Shown: in pieces, positions 20,480 through 31,529 of the stretch | Numbering within the stretch: position 1 is the stretch's first letter | Layout of the letters: the number at the start of each line of letters is the position of its first letter | Assembly: GCA_949825045.1 (NCBI GenBank) | Contig: OX463813.1 | Location: 5,270,001 to 5,334,000, forward strand | DNA from: Argyresthia goedartella | Lineage: Eukaryota; Arthropoda; Insecta; Lepidoptera; Argyresthiidae | Length of the DNA: 64,000 bases | Reading direction: 5' to 3' | The notes under the pieces: generated by a model | What the model was told of the DNA's origin: nothing | The model's database searches: none | What the model saw: the letters and a program-made list of their open reading frames with translations, nothing else | Made by a program: the position numbers and the translations under genes

Positions 20480-20735
20480 TTTAATAACACATACAAACTT
20501 ATGCATGCACCTGGTTACGTACATGGAGTATGAAAGTAGCCGCACCATTAACTTTGTAAACTACATTTTGCGGTCTTAAAAATGATATAGCCTGTTACCC
20601 TAACGGTCTCTACACATCCAACGACACCCCATTCGTTAAAATCCGTCAAGCTGTTGGGACAGTAGCGGTTTTTTTTAGTTTTAAAACCCCACATTTCAGC
20701 CATTTCGAAAAAATTCCAAAAACTGAATCGACAAA
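20480..20735 (+). repeat. Interspersed repeat 'T'
   Basis: ACATACAAACTTATGCATGC, ACATGGAGTATGAAAGTAGC, GGTCTCTACACATCCAACGA and AAAATCCGTCAAGCTGTT are shared with 32050-32150 plus 32530-32660, and with 51310-51560. Confidence 0.8.
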
Positions 20736-21140
20736 AAAAACTTTTTATCTACACACGTGTCATAAACCCTTTACTGCGCCCAAAAACCGCACGTTACGAC
20801 CAGATATACCTACTACTTGGTAAAAACTCATTTCTTATCTGAATATTGATACATTATGACCATAATGCACCAATTTGCGATTAATTATGATATTCAAATT
20901 TCCAACGCCGGAGCCCGCCTGCGTGCCGCCCCTAGTTTGTCTGTGAAGTTGGTACTACTGAACAAGCTAAACAAGTGCAGAGCAATTATCAATGCCACAA
21001 TGCCGGTCGAACATGCGGTTCCCGAACACATCAAAGAGAGCTTATGATAGAGATGAATTAAAGAGAGCTTAGATATGTGTAGATAAAATAGTGTATGTAA
21101 CTGTACATAATTGGGCATTAAAACATCGGCTTGTTTCATA
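20735..21140 (-). mobile_element. MITE family Y, left member of an inverted pair
   Basis: In reverse it carries the family-Y ends and interior (TTCGACCGGCATTGTGGC). Its hairpin segment is partly deleted near 21115-21160. Confidence 0.8.
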
Positions 21141-21184
21141 AACCCACTCTCGAGTTCTAATGCCCTCCATTATGTATCAGTCAC

Positions 21185-21665
21185 ATAATAGTAGTTTATG
21201 TGACTGCTGCATAATGGAGGGCATTAAAACTCGAGAGTGGGTTTTTGAAACGAGCCGAAGGCGAGTTTCATAATAATATCACTTGAGAGTTTTAATGCCT
21301 ATATGTACAGTTACATACACTAGTTTATCTACACACATATCATAAGCTCTCTTTGATGTGTTCAGGAACCGCATGTTTGACCGGCATTGTGGTTCTGCAA
21401 TTGTTTAGCTTGTTCTTTAGTACCAACTTCACGCAGACGGGCGTCGGCGTTCGAAATTTGAATGTCAGTAACAACTTCACAGACAAACTAGGGACGGCAC
21501 GCGGGTGGGCGTCGGCGTTCGAAATTTGAAAGGAGAAAAACTACACATAATGACCATTATGTGTAGTTAAACGAGTTTTTACAAAGTAGTTTAACATAAT
21601 GCTGATCGTAACGTGCGGTTTTTGAACGCAGTAAAGAGGGTTTATGATATGTGTGTAGATAAACT
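21185..21665 (+). mobile_element. MITE family Y, right member of an inverted pair
   Basis: Has the hairpin segment (AAAACTCGAGAGTGGG) and the terminal TATGTGTGTAGATAAA. It lies head-to-head with the previous copy. Confidence 0.85.
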
Positions 21666-22020
21666 ACTATTAACTACCGAACCTGCTCACAAATTCACGA
21701 GAACCACTTCAGAAAGGCGGCCTCTAGAGTATAACATCCGGATACACATCCGGACATACGAAAGCATTTTTGCCCAATCCTGAAACGGAGACGCTTCGCT
21801 CGCTCGGTCAATAAGTACACTACTCAATTTTGTGACAGGCTTGGCCCTGTTGATTGGGATATGAAGGTTTCCTTTATTTAAAAATTTTGCCCGTAACCTT
21901 TGCTCAAGATAAAAAGGCCTTAGGTGTTTGCTACTGTACTGGATAGAGTTCAAGTAGGAGCTAACCTCTTGAGTTTGCCTGTCCATATTTTTCTATCTAA
22001 GACTCTCTTATTTCTAACGG
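21666..22020. other. Unassigned, possible old LINE fragment
   Basis: A minus-strand 99-codon frame (21687-21986) has no family pattern. The ACCGAACCTGCTCACAAATT and ACTTCAGAAAGGCGG blocks recur in diverged form near 32675-32715. Confidence 0.35.
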
Positions 22021-22031
22021 CTTAAGGTTCA

Positions 22032-22142
22032 GAATTCGGAGATTGTCAATGTGGTCGTCTGCCTGTAGGCAGTCGACCTAGTAGTAGTAGTAGTACTAGT
22101 AGGCATAGGTCGTGTACGACCACATTGACAATCTCCGAATTC
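22032..22142. repeat. Palindrome with perfect 26-bp arms
   Basis: Arms 22032-22057 and 22117-22142 are exact reverse complements. The 59-base loop contains a TAG-repeat and a nested CGACCTA/TAGGTCG pair. Confidence 0.95.
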
Positions 22143-22275
22143 GTGTAGGCAGCGTTTATGTATGTGTAGATTTTCTTAATGAAACTCTGTTCTGGCAAAA
22201 TGAGATTAAATTGGCCGTAGCCACGCCATCTGAGAAAAGCACAAATATATACAAAATGTACGTCTCCCTTGTTTA

Positions 22276-22400
22276 ACGACCGGTTTACCCTAGCGGGTAC
22301 TAACCCTGCCTACGAAGCTGACCGTCCTGGGTTCGAATCCCGGTAAGGGTAAATATTTGTGTGATGAGCATGAATATTTGTTTCTTAGTCTTGGATGTTT
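22276..22400 (+). mobile_element. tRNA-derived SINE, family 5
   Basis: Head GACCGGTTTACCCTAGCGGG, B box GGGTTCGAATCCCGG, body AATATTTGTGTGATGAGCAT. Confidence 0.75.
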
Positions 22401-22439
22401 ACAACACAAACATCCAGTCACATAATTACTTGCTACTAC

Positions 22440-23035
22440 GGAACCCTTCATGGGCGAGTCCGGCTCGCACACTGAGAAATAATCACAGACTCTGTGCGCC
22501 CCGGTTTAGACTCGCGAAGGTTAGCAATTCTTTCAAGGGTCAATGCATTCTCTACTACAACAAGATACCTCTGGAGATTTTGAAATTGCCATTTGAGCAA
22601 TTTAAAAAGCATGTTAAAGCGACTTTGTCTAAAAAGGGATATTACAATGTTCAAGATTACATAAATGACGGGACTGTATGGGGTTAATCTGGCTCAACAC
22701 AGACCTTGCTGTTAATAATTTTGTAATTATTTATACCTGATTATTAATCAATCAGCACAACCTATTTTTAAAAGAGATCTAAAAATCAATCTGTGGGAGT
22801 TCCTACGCCCTGCTTCTCCCACAGTCATTTTTTGCCTCATACAACTTCTCTACATTGGACCACTGCAGAGGTCCAATGTAGAGAAGAGGCAAAAAATTAC
22901 TTTTGCTTTATTAAAAAAATAATTAAATATTAAGTGAAATTTTAATTTATTTAAATTTAATAATAAAATTATGAATTAAGAAATTTTTTATATGTAAATA
23001 TCTACAGTAATAAAGTACTTTGACTTTGACTTTAA
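22440..23035 (+). pseudogene. LINE C-terminus and 3' UTR (Jockey/CR1-like)
   Basis: The frame to 22687 encodes RLAKVSNSFKGQCILYYNKI, then EQFKKHVKATLSKKGYYNVQ and a terminal stop after TVWG. This matches the end of the LINE ORF at 42573-43409 residue by residue in its spacing. The 3' UTR includes a 17-bp hairpin (22845-22861 with 22870-22886) and ends in AAAGTACTTTGACTTTGAC. A second copy in reverse, with a similar UTR end, is at 48055-48440. Confidence 0.85.
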
Positions 23036-23125
23036 CTCGGCCACTATTTTTTTCTTTTATGGCACGAAACCCTAAAAAAACACCATTTTCGCACTGTTCT
23101 GCCGCAACGAGTAACGTTACATCCA

Positions 23126-23175
23126 TGTTGCAGCTCGAGCGGTTATTAACTGTTGCAGTTCGAGCGGTTATTAAC
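23126..23175 (+). repeat. 25-bp tandem duplication
   Basis: Two units (23126-23150, 23151-23175), starting TGTTGCAG and differing at one base, lie 100 bp upstream of the Ig exon. Confidence 0.9.
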
Positions 23176-23275
23176 CTGTATTTTAATATGTTTGTGTCCG
23201 AAAGTTCAACTACCACGAACGGAGCTGCAAAATTTTCTGTTACACGGGCCTTAAAACAGTATGTTTTCTTTCCAG

Positions 23276-23425
23276 CTCTAACCTGCGCGTCCGCCTTCCA
23301 GCAGCAATACTTCCGTCTGGTCCCGCGCAGCCTGCGCGCGCAGGAGGGCAGCGAGGCGGTGCTGGAGTGCGCGGTGGCCAACCTCGCCGGCCAGGTGCAG
23401 TGGGCGAAGGATGGCTTCGCGCTGG
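23276..23425 (+). CDS. sns: Exon of nephrin-like Ig adhesion gene (first half of Ig domain 1)
   Basis: The acceptor TGTTTTCTTTCCAG precedes 23276 and the donor GTAAGT follows 23425. Both boundaries are phase 1, so the 150-bp exon is symmetric. It encodes FQQQYFRLVPRSLRAQEGSE, AVLECAVANLAGQVQWAKDG and FALG. The Cys of ECAV is the Ig B-strand cysteine and the Trp of VQWAKDG the core C-strand tryptophan. The wording VQWTKDGFALG is characteristic of fly Sticks-and-stones and Hibris, the nephrin-type partners of Kirre/Roughest. These are transmembrane adhesion receptors used in myoblast fusion, nephrocyte filtration slits and cell sorting. The fold is completed by the exon at 36301. The signal-peptide exon was not found. 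Whether it is sns or hbs cannot be decided from 50 residues. A SINE begins 17 bp after the donor. Confidence 0.88.
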
Positions 23426-23442
23426 GTAAGTCCAAAAATCTA

Positions 23443-23684
23443 ATACCTTGGACACTATTTACACACATTGATCTAGCCTCAAACTAGGATTCCCTGTATC
23501 TTGGGTGCTAGACAACGATACACATACTTATATAGATAAATATTTTACTTAGATAGGTATACAACCATGACTAGGGTACAAACATCCTTTCTTATCAAAC
23601 AAATATTTGCCCCCACCGGGACTCGAACCCGGGACCCTTGGCTTCGTAGGCAGGGTCACTGCCGACTCGGCCATTCGGGTCGAC
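23443..23684 (-). mobile_element. SINE family 1 just inside the Ig-gene intron
   Basis: Full-length reverse copy. Its tail end lies only 17 bp from the splice donor at 23426. Confidence 0.92.
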
Positions 23685-24176
23685 AAATATATAATTTTGT
23701 TTCAAGAACCATGAACCATGGACCATTTTCATTTATACTATTTTTCATACAGATAAACAATTAACATAAAAAAGAACATACCTATGTAAATAGTCGAGCT
23801 TAACGCTAAAAATAGATTTTTTAAATGGATTTAAGCAATGGAAGTCAAGGCACAATACCTAATATCTAATCTATAATAAAATAAATATGCATAAATTAAA
23901 TAACTACAAAATAAAGATAATTGTTTATATAAAATTACAAGTACCATAATACATATAAATACACCTACATATGTACATATGTCACCGTAAGATTGTCAAA
24001 ACCGTTAGTTGATAAACTAACGTTTTTTTTCTCGTTAGTTGGTCAAATATCGACAGATAGTAGCATATAGTAAACTAGTTTAAACTAGAAATTCAAACGA
24101 AATACCAGGGCAACCGCGCTTGGGTGAACTAGAGGGGGCGAGCGCAGAGAAGCCCCCGAATAGTCTTCGTGTTAGG

Positions 24177-26584
24177 TTTTTATGTATTTACTGCCATACC
24201 AAAAAATTACAACAATTCCTGACATATATGGATCTTAAACAAGTAGTTAATGAGCCAACGCATTTTACTTCTGAGTCTGCAACTTTAATAGACGTTGTTT
24301 GCACAAATGCTAAGGTGCGCGAAGTCACTGTCTCAAATATCACCGGTTCCTTTGGTCACGCTATGGTAAATGTAACATTGGCATTCAAGAAAGAAAAAAT
24401 ACCGCCCCGCTGTATAACTTATCGTCCCATTAAAGACATAGACTTTGATCGATTCAATCGCGAATTGGACTTGCTGGATTGGGAATCTATCATTGACTTG
24501 CCTACTGTTGATGATATGGTCGATAGATTTAACTGCTTGCTCTTGACTCATTATAATATTTTTGCACCAGTCAAGGTGGTAAAAATTAAATATCATCACA
24601 CTCTACCTTGGATCACTGATAACATCAGACTTATGACCGATTTACGTAATGAAGCTCACGTTAAGTATCGCGAAACTAAGTCTGACGTTGACAAGGAGAG
24701 CTGGAAAGATCTAAGAAAGTTAGTGGAATCTAGTATATACAATGAGAAACGTGCTTACTTTAATCATTTAGTAAACTATGAAGTCTCGGATGGCAAAACA
24801 TTCTGGCGAAATATGAAACAAAATATTCTAGCAGATAATGGACATGGTGAAAAACTTCCTGATTGCTTCAGTGACCCAAATCAAATAAATGATCATTTTT
24901 TATCTCTCCCTTTTGCTAGTGAAGATCCTAAACCTCTGTTATCGTACTTTAATTCCAATCGGTATAGTGATTCCAGATTTAATCTCGTGCCAGTTTCTGA
25001 ACAAAAAGTATACAATTACATAATCTCTATCAAATCCAATGCAATTGGAGATGATGGGATAAGTAGAGACATGATAATACTGACTCTCCCCAGAACCCTG
25101 CGCGTTATAACCTCGATTATAAATAGGTCAATAACTAGCGGCATAGTTCCCAAGCAATGGAAAAAAGCAATAGTAATGCCTTTTCCTAAAGTCGATAACC
25201 CGTCCAATCTCAAGGAACTTAGACCTATTAGTTTGCTTCCCTTCCTTTCAAAAGTGCTGGAAAAACTGGTGCATGCCCTATTTTACAAATATATAGAAGA
25301 CTAATATTTTGCCTGACCTCCAGTCAGGTTTCCGAAGGGGGCGGGGCACAACTACTGCGTTGGTTGATGTTGTTGATAACATTTTAAGTAATATCGATGT
25401 AGATAAGGCTACTATTCTTACACTGCTAGATTATAGCCGTGCATTTGACAGCATTAGCCCGACCTTGTTGCTGTCGAAATTGCGTTACTATGGGCTGGAT
25501 GCATTATCTGTGGGATGGTTTGAAAGTTATCTCGACCAACGCTTCCAATATGTTAAGCTGACCAATGACAGTGGTGGTGCCTTGTACTCGGATCCAAAGC
25601 CAGTTTTGCGGGGTGTCCCACAGGGTTCCATCTTAGGGCCTCTATTATTTATTATATATGCAGCAGATTTGGTGAATGAAATCAAGCACTGCAAATTCCA
25701 TTGTTACGCTGATGATCTTCAACTTTACATTTCTGATGTGCCTTCTAATATTGACTGCATGACAGACTTCATCAATGAAGACCTAAGCAGGTTAGATGCC
25801 TGGTCAAATAAAAATTCCTTGATTCTCAATCCCTTGAAATCAAAGTTTATGGTGCTTGGGAGTAAAGTTCAAGTTAAAAAAATTCTCATTTCTAATCCTC
25901 AGCTAATCCTTGATGGCCAGACTCTAGAGCGTGTTGACGAGGCCAGGAATCTGGGAATCATATTTGACACTTACCTACGATTTGAAACTCACGTCTTGAA
26001 TTTGGTGAAGAGTTGTATGTATCGTTTAAGGGTTTTGTACAAAATCCGTAACCTTATCTGCGAAAGGGCACGTATTATTCTGTGCGAGTCACTGATTTTA
26101 TCTCGACTCAACTACGGAGATATAGTTTATGGTCCGCGTCTTCTATTGAAGACTCAGCGTTTAGTGCAGCGCATACAAAATGCCTGTTGTAGGTTTTGTT
26201 TTGATGTACCACCTCGTAGTCATATCACCCCATACTTAAACTCTGCTGGAATGCTCAAAATGGAACTGCGTAGGCACTTACACCTTTCAAGTGTAGTGTT
26301 TGATGTCATCAAGTTTAAAAAAACCTGAGTACCTGTACCTAAAATTAAAGGTGGCAACATCTCACCCCAGATATGGCATGAGGGATATTCGAGCACCTCT
26401 TGAAGGTCATATTCATCGCACGGTGGCATTTAGAGGTAGCTTCCGCTTCCAAGCTACCAAATGTTGGAATGATATTCCGCCGCCCATAAGAAATCTTACC
26501 TCCAAATACACCTTCAAAACACATATGAAGTCGCACCTGATTCAAAAGCAAAAACTAGGAATTTCTCTTTCCAACATTGGATAG
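24177..26584 (+). pseudogene. Jockey/CR1-like LINE ORF2: endonuclease C-terminus plus reverse transcriptase, three lesions
   Basis: The copy starts inside the apurinic-type endonuclease (FLTYMDLKQVVNEPTHF then IDVVCTN), so it is 5'-truncated. The RT region begins with LKELRPISLLPFLSKVLEKL. After a CAA-to-TAA-type stop and a one-base insertion (25302-25309) the frame continues at 25309: LDYSRAFDSI (residues 40-49), GVPQGSILGPLL (102-113) and the catalytic CYADD box (132-136). Another one-base expansion in an A run (26317-26323) shifts the frame. The C-terminus then reads KCWNDIPPPIRNLTSKYTFK and ends at 26582. RT would copy element RNA at a nicked target (target-primed reverse transcription). 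With only three lesions over 2.4 kb it is a fairly recent insertion. The exact clade was not resolved. Confidence 0.92.
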
Positions 26585-27141
26585 TCGGGCTACCTCTGCC
26601 ATTTGCATATATTTTTTAGTTAGATATCTTATGATTTTAGTAAACATATTCACACTATACCCATTCTGCTACTCACTACTCACGTGGCATAATATACTTA
26701 TATACCTATTTATTTAATCTTCATGTATATTTTGTACTATCCTACTCATGAAAGTATTGAAACATATTTATGTGCAATGTATCTATTTATTTCCACATCT
26801 TTAAACACTTGTAAGTATATATCTATTTCTGACACTTTTTTATTATTATTCTTTTCATTCACATTCACATTCGGATGTAACTGCTGAGTCTCTGCGTCTC
26901 CTAGGTGAGGGCTGAAAACCAGTGCTGCTCTTAACGAGCAATAAACACTGAGCTTTGACCTTTTCGCGTCAATGCAGCGCGCCTACATACCGACCTATAT
27001 TCTTCTTTTTGTTTTATTGTTTTAGTAATAATGTTATGAGTTTTTTTTTTTTCATAACTTTGCTTTCATTTAAGTTATTTTATAGTTGCACCTCCGTATC
27101 ACTTTTAATTTGTATGTGTGCTGCTTTGATGCAATAAACGT

Positions 27142-27173
<32 letters not shown>

Positions 27174-27175
27174 TT
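26585..27175 (+). mobile_element. LINE 3' UTR with (TATC)n tail
   Basis: AT-rich UTR with AACGAGCAATAAACACTGAG, then GATGCAATAAACGTTTATC leading into a TATC microsatellite (27137-27171). Two AATAAA-type signals suggest either alternative ends or two stacked LINE tails. Confidence 0.7.
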
Positions 27176-27394
27176 AATTTTATTTATTTATAAGGTTTTC
27201 CAACAGAAGCACACTACAATTACACATAATTTATCAAAAAACAACAAGCCATTGTGTGCATCCAATTATAGGAAAACATGTTGACATGTAAGAAAAAAAG
27301 AAACGTAAATGCTAATCCCTGTCGGTCTGGTTTACTATCTGTCGATAGTTGATCAACTAACAGTTTTGACTACCTTACGGTGACATATATATAA

Positions 27395-27700
27395 TATCTG
27401 TCCGTTTTTAGAAAGAGAAAAGTGTGGGTCAGCCTGCCTGGAAGAGTGCTCATATCCCGAGGTGTTACGCCTTTGAGGGGCTAAGAGTGAGACCGAGTGA
27501 GATTTCATAAACCATGAATCATGAAATATAAAGCGTATGAACTATGAACCATAGAACCATTGGAAGTAGGTTACTAAGTTGCTTGCTTTCCGGCTGACTG
27601 AATTCTAAGCACTTAAGTATTGCGTGTGTAGAAGGTAGGTACCCACTTACCTACGTTCATGCCCGGTTCAAATTATTCTGGCAGCTGGAATCGATTGCTG
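27395..27700. other. Unassigned
   Basis: Contains diverged ATGAACCAT near-repeats at 27512-27562. No gene is seen. Confidence 0.4.
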
Positions 27701-27704
27701 GATT

Positions 27705-28220
27705 GATGCAACTGTCGCAGTTGGTTGGTTAAATCAGACACTTAACTAACTATCTAGACCGTTAATTAAATACCGACGTTTAACCAAGTCACTAGCATTT
27801 TGATTTAAATAAAGCATCGTCGAAAACGTTTAACAATCTGTCTTACCGAAAGCCAGCGTGTTGGAAAACAAGATGGCGTCACGACAACAGCTGATTTGCA
27901 CAGCTTATATCAGGGCAAAACATTGCGGTAGCTTGGGTGAAGGGTAAAGGGGGTGAGCGAAGCGAAGCCCCCTTTATCCTTCGTGTAAGGTTGAACATGT
28001 AAGAACAACAAAAAATACTTAAAACAAAAACTTAAGTACTCATAAAAAATATTTATATTGTATATGTCTCGTTGTCTAGGAATGTTTAGACAACTCGTTA
28101 AACATTTCGTTCACTCACTTGTCTAACTGAATTTTAGTGGCTTGGTTAAAAACGTCGGTATTATATAACGGTCTAGAGAGTTAGTTAATTGTCTGATTTA
28201 ACCAACTAAACGCGACATAA
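27705..28220 (+). mobile_element. MITE with delta-type ends and conserved hairpin core
   Basis: TIRs of about 80 bp: left TTGGTTAAATCAGACACTTA, right TTGTCTGATTTAACCAAC. The core stem is at 27939-27953 and 27968-27982 with a 14-base loop (27954-27967). A sister copy is at 33132-33770 in reverse. Confidence 0.9.
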
Positions 28221-28282
28221 AAATTACCTTCCAATGCATTCAAGCGCCGGTTCACATTCATACAAGTATCACCAGGTTACTT

Positions 28283-28975
28283 GGACTCTGAATACCGCCT
28301 GGAGGGGGTAGCGGTGCAAGTGTACAAAAGAGAAGCAAGGGCAAGAGAGGGAGGTGTCTGAGGGCGAAGCTCGGGATCTACAAGTGCTACGTGAGATCCC
28401 GCCTCACCTACGCGGCCCCGGCATGGTACGCCCTGTGCTCGGAGACGAACAAACGGAGACTCCGAGCCCAAGAGAACCTCTCTTTGCGTACCATCGTCGA
28501 CGCCCCCCGCTACGTGAGGAATGCGACGATCCAGAGGGACCTCAGATGGGAACCAGTGGACCAGTTTGTCCAGAGGCTGGCGAAGGGCATGTTCGCGCGT
28601 GCGGATAGCTCACAACATCCGCACATCCGCGACATGGCGCCATACCACGCGCGCCCGCCCGACCGCCGCCGCCTGCCACGCGACCTGGTTGCCTAGCCGG
28701 CGATCATCCAACGGAACACCCCCAAGTGAGAAGATCTCCACCGCCCGCGAGGGCCCCCCGATGACCTGTCCATAGGACAGAGGCGCTTCTTCAGGAAAAG
28801 ATCCGATGATCTGACCCTGACTCCCCACGCCCCAGAATGGGTGCGTGAGATGAATACTTGATTGATTGAGAGGGAGGTGACAGCTCGCTTGAAGGCCGAG
28901 ATACTTGGCGAGGCCTGTACCAGCAGCAGTCCAGTCCAGCGAACCGGAGATTGTCTCGCCGTGCCTAACATGCCA
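28283..28975 (+). pseudogene. GC-rich Jockey-clade LINE fragment (post-RT region)
   Basis: The frame through 28391-28696 reads CLRAKLGIYKCYVRSRLTYA then APAWYALC, NLSLRTIVDAPRYVRN, RLAKGMFARADSS and RRRLPRDLVA. This is the conserved region C-terminal to the RT in Jockey-type elements (RLTYAAPAW, RYVRN, MFARA). It ends at a stop at 28694-28696, followed by GC-rich degraded sequence. It lacks the RT domain. Its GC content is far above the surrounding intron, typical of this LINE group rather than of transfer. Confidence 0.85.
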
Positions 28976-28979
28976 TTCT

Positions 28980-29315
28980 AGTGACCTGGCGATGTGCTTG
29001 CAGCTTATCTCTTATTATTCGTCATTTCCTCATTTAATGAACTTTAGAATTCTGTTCTACTGCACCGGTTAAAACCGGAATAAGAAACGCCCTCAGTGAC
29101 CTAAGGTTAACAGGGAAGCCTTAGCAATGCGCTGCTTACGCAATAATTTATCTGCATTTGCACTTGTGACCTATACATTCGCACATACTTGTATGCGTGT
29201 ATATACTACCATGTGCAGAGTGATTAGCTCCCTATCCGTCTTCGTCGGGATTCTCACATCCTCATCTGCCTCTTCAACATCTTATTTTATCCTCGCTACC
29301 CGGCTTCTTACGAGA
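28980..29315. other. Unassigned
   Basis: No supported gene. A short acidic peptide frame on the minus strand near 29220-29280 (EEADEDVRIPTKTDREL) is too short to call. Confidence 0.35.
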
Positions 29316-29319
29316 TCGT

Positions 29320-29470
29320 TTATAGGGTTCCGTACCCAAACCCGTCGCCCCGTCCGTTCGTCCGTCCGCCTGTCACCAGGCTGTATCTCATGAACCTTGA
29401 TAGTCAGACCGTTGAAATTTTCAAAGATAATGTATTTTTGTCGCCGCTATAACAACAAATACTAAAAAAA
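29320..29470 (-). mobile_element. LINE 3' tail with CCGTCCGTTCGTCCGTCC block
   Basis: Reverse copy of the family at 6290-6475, starting AGGGTTCCGTACCCAAAC. Confidence 0.75.
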
Positions 29471-29499
29471 ACAGAATAAAACAATTAACTTGTCTGTAA

Positions 29500-29660
29500 A
29501 CCCCATACAATCTTATGAATGCACCTGGTAACGTACATAGCCGCACCAATAACTTTGTAAACAATATTTTGCAATGTGAAATCCCAACTATTCACTCCAC
29601 ACCATCCCTACCATTGTACGGTGGTACGGAACCCTTCGTGCGCGAGTTCGACTCGCAATT
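29500..29660 (+). repeat. Interspersed repeat 'T'
   Basis: TTATGAATGCACCTGG, CACCAATAACTTTGTAAAC and GTGGTACGGAACCCTTCGTG. Confidence 0.75.
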
Positions 29661-29839
29661 GACCTTTTTTTTTTATTTCCGTCTTCGGATAGGCCACGAA
29701 GACCTCACACTCGGTCAATGCTTTTATCACTGCAACACAACACAGCCGCATATGAACATGGGTTCAGAGTGCGAGCTATCAGGCTCTGGAACTAACTTAC
29801 TAACTTCCATCAGAGATGGCACGTCACTGAATATTTTTA

Positions 29840-30215
29840 TCTACACACGTATCATAAACCCTTTTATCTACACATGTATCATAAACCCTCTCTACTGCGT
29901 ACAAAAACCGCACGTTACGATCAGCATAATATTAAACTACTTGGTAAAAACTCATTTCTTATCTGAAAAATTACACATTATGACCATACACAAAGACACA
30001 TTCAAATTTCGAACGCCGACGCCCGCCTGCGTGCCGTCCCTAGTTTGTCTGTGAAGTTGGTACTACTGCACAAGCTAAACAACTGCAGAGCCACAATGCC
30101 GGTCAAACATGCGGTTCCTGAACACATCAAAGAGAGCTTATGATATGTGTGTAGATAAAATAGTGTATGTAACTGTACATAATTAGGCATTATGTAGCAG
30201 TCACATAAACTACTA
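29840..30215 (-). mobile_element. MITE family Y, hairpin segment missing
   Basis: Reverse copy with TTTATCTACACACGTATCAT at the left. Near 30178-30195 the sequence passes from GTACATAATTAGGCATTATG directly to the outer end, without the CTCGAG hairpin. Confidence 0.8.
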
Positions 30216-30219
30216 TTTA

Positions 30220-30630
30220 CTGCGTCCAAAAACCGCACGCATGATCATCATGATGATATGCTACTTGGTAAAAACTCAATTCATTTTTCTTAATTTGAAT
30301 GTCATCATCAAATGTTGCTTCATCGTGGAAGGAAGATAAGCTACTGACAGCTATAAAAACAGAGGCGTGGAGGCAAGAGTGAAGCGCTAACACTTCCCCA
30401 AACCTCCCAAAGAAAACAGATCCAGCACAAAAGCCGAAGGTCTTCGATTTACCAAGAACTGGACACGGGAGCTCATGCACCGATGTGGATGGAGGCGGTC
30501 GGCGGCTTGCGACTGCCTCTTCTGAAAAAATAATAGCGACCCAGCAGACTTCAGCCTTTCCAATGACCCAATGGGTTAAAAGCCTTGACGTAAACTGTCA
30601 ACCGCACTGGTGGGAAAATAATAATAGTAA
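30220..30630. other. Unassigned intron sequence
   Basis: Moderate GC, no gene. An 87-codon minus frame is not protein-like. Confidence 0.4.
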
Positions 30631-30633
30631 TAA

Positions 30634-30876
30634 TACCTTGGATACTATTTACACACCTTGATCTAGCCCCAAACTAGGATTCCCTGTATCTTGGGTACCA
30701 GACAACGATACACATACATATATAGATAAATATTATACTTAGATAGATAAACAACCATGACTAGGGGACAAACATCCGTTCTCATCAAACTAATATTGGC
30801 CCCCACCGGGACTCGAACCCGGGACCCTTGGCTTCGTAGGCAGGGTCACTGCCGACTCGGCTATTCGGGTCGTCGT
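30634..30876 (-). mobile_element. SINE family 1
   Basis: Full reverse copy in the Ig-gene intron. Confidence 0.92.
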
Positions 30877-30999
30877 AGGATTGCACTTTTACAGATATGG
30901 TCAAGAAAGCACGAAACGAACGCATTTTTCAAAAAACGCATTACTAGTTTCAAGCTGTCTAACTACAAGCATACAATTACCTATTGCGGTACTATCGCT

Positions 31000-31110
31000 A
31001 CCTGGTAGTTGTAGTCGTAAACAACTCTCCATCAAGCCTCACTAAGCCAGCGTGATAGAGGATGGCTAAGTCTTATTCGTACCCGAGTAAAGGTCTTTAT
31101 TTAATTACCA
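31000..31110 (+). mobile_element. SINE family 3 tail A fragment
   Basis: GGTAGTTGTAGTCGTAAAC, AAGCCAGCGTG and GTACCCGAGTAAAGG. Confidence 0.65.
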
Positions 31111-31148
31111 GTACAATTATAATCTGAACGTTTTAATAACTATATAAC

Positions 31149-31400
31149 AGCTCCGTGGTCTAATGGGTATAATGCTTGCTTCTCACACTGGAGATACAGT
31201 TTCGATTCCTGACCATGTACCAATGAGATAATTAATTTATCTTTAGTACATTATGCGGACGTTCTAACGGTGATGGAAAACATCGTGAGGAAACCTTCAT
31301 TTCTCGGAGTGTTGAATAACTGACTCAAAGTGGGCACAATTGTCTCTGCCACCCCGCATGGGATAAGGCGTGACGCTATGTTATGTTACGCAATCTTAGA
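31149..31400 (+). mobile_element. SINE family 3 head with tail B
   Basis: Head CTCCGTGGTCTAATGGGT and TTTCGATTCCTGACCATG. Tail B has GCGGACGTTCTAACGGTGAT, AACATCGTGAGGAAACC and GGGCACAATTGTCTCTGCC, ending in GGCGTGACGCTATG. Confidence 0.8.
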
Positions 31401-31529
31401 TAAAAATAAAAACAAATCCAATTACTACTCACTATCTATTACACACACACACCCACGCATCGCACATATATACAACAATAAACCACTTAAAACCTACACT
31501 CTTTTTAATCAATCCACTAAGTAATTGCT

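Larger units (their letters stand above)
23978..27390 (+). mobile_element. MITE with gamma-type ends, split by a LINE insertion
   Basis: The left half 23978-24176 has ATGTCACCGTAAGATTGTCA and the core (AGGGGGCGAGCGCAGAG, TAGTCTTCGTGTTAGG). The right half 27280-27390 resumes with GTTGACATGTAAGA and ends CCTTACGGTGACATATA. The two halves join to the layout of 17548-17905. Confidence 0.82.
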
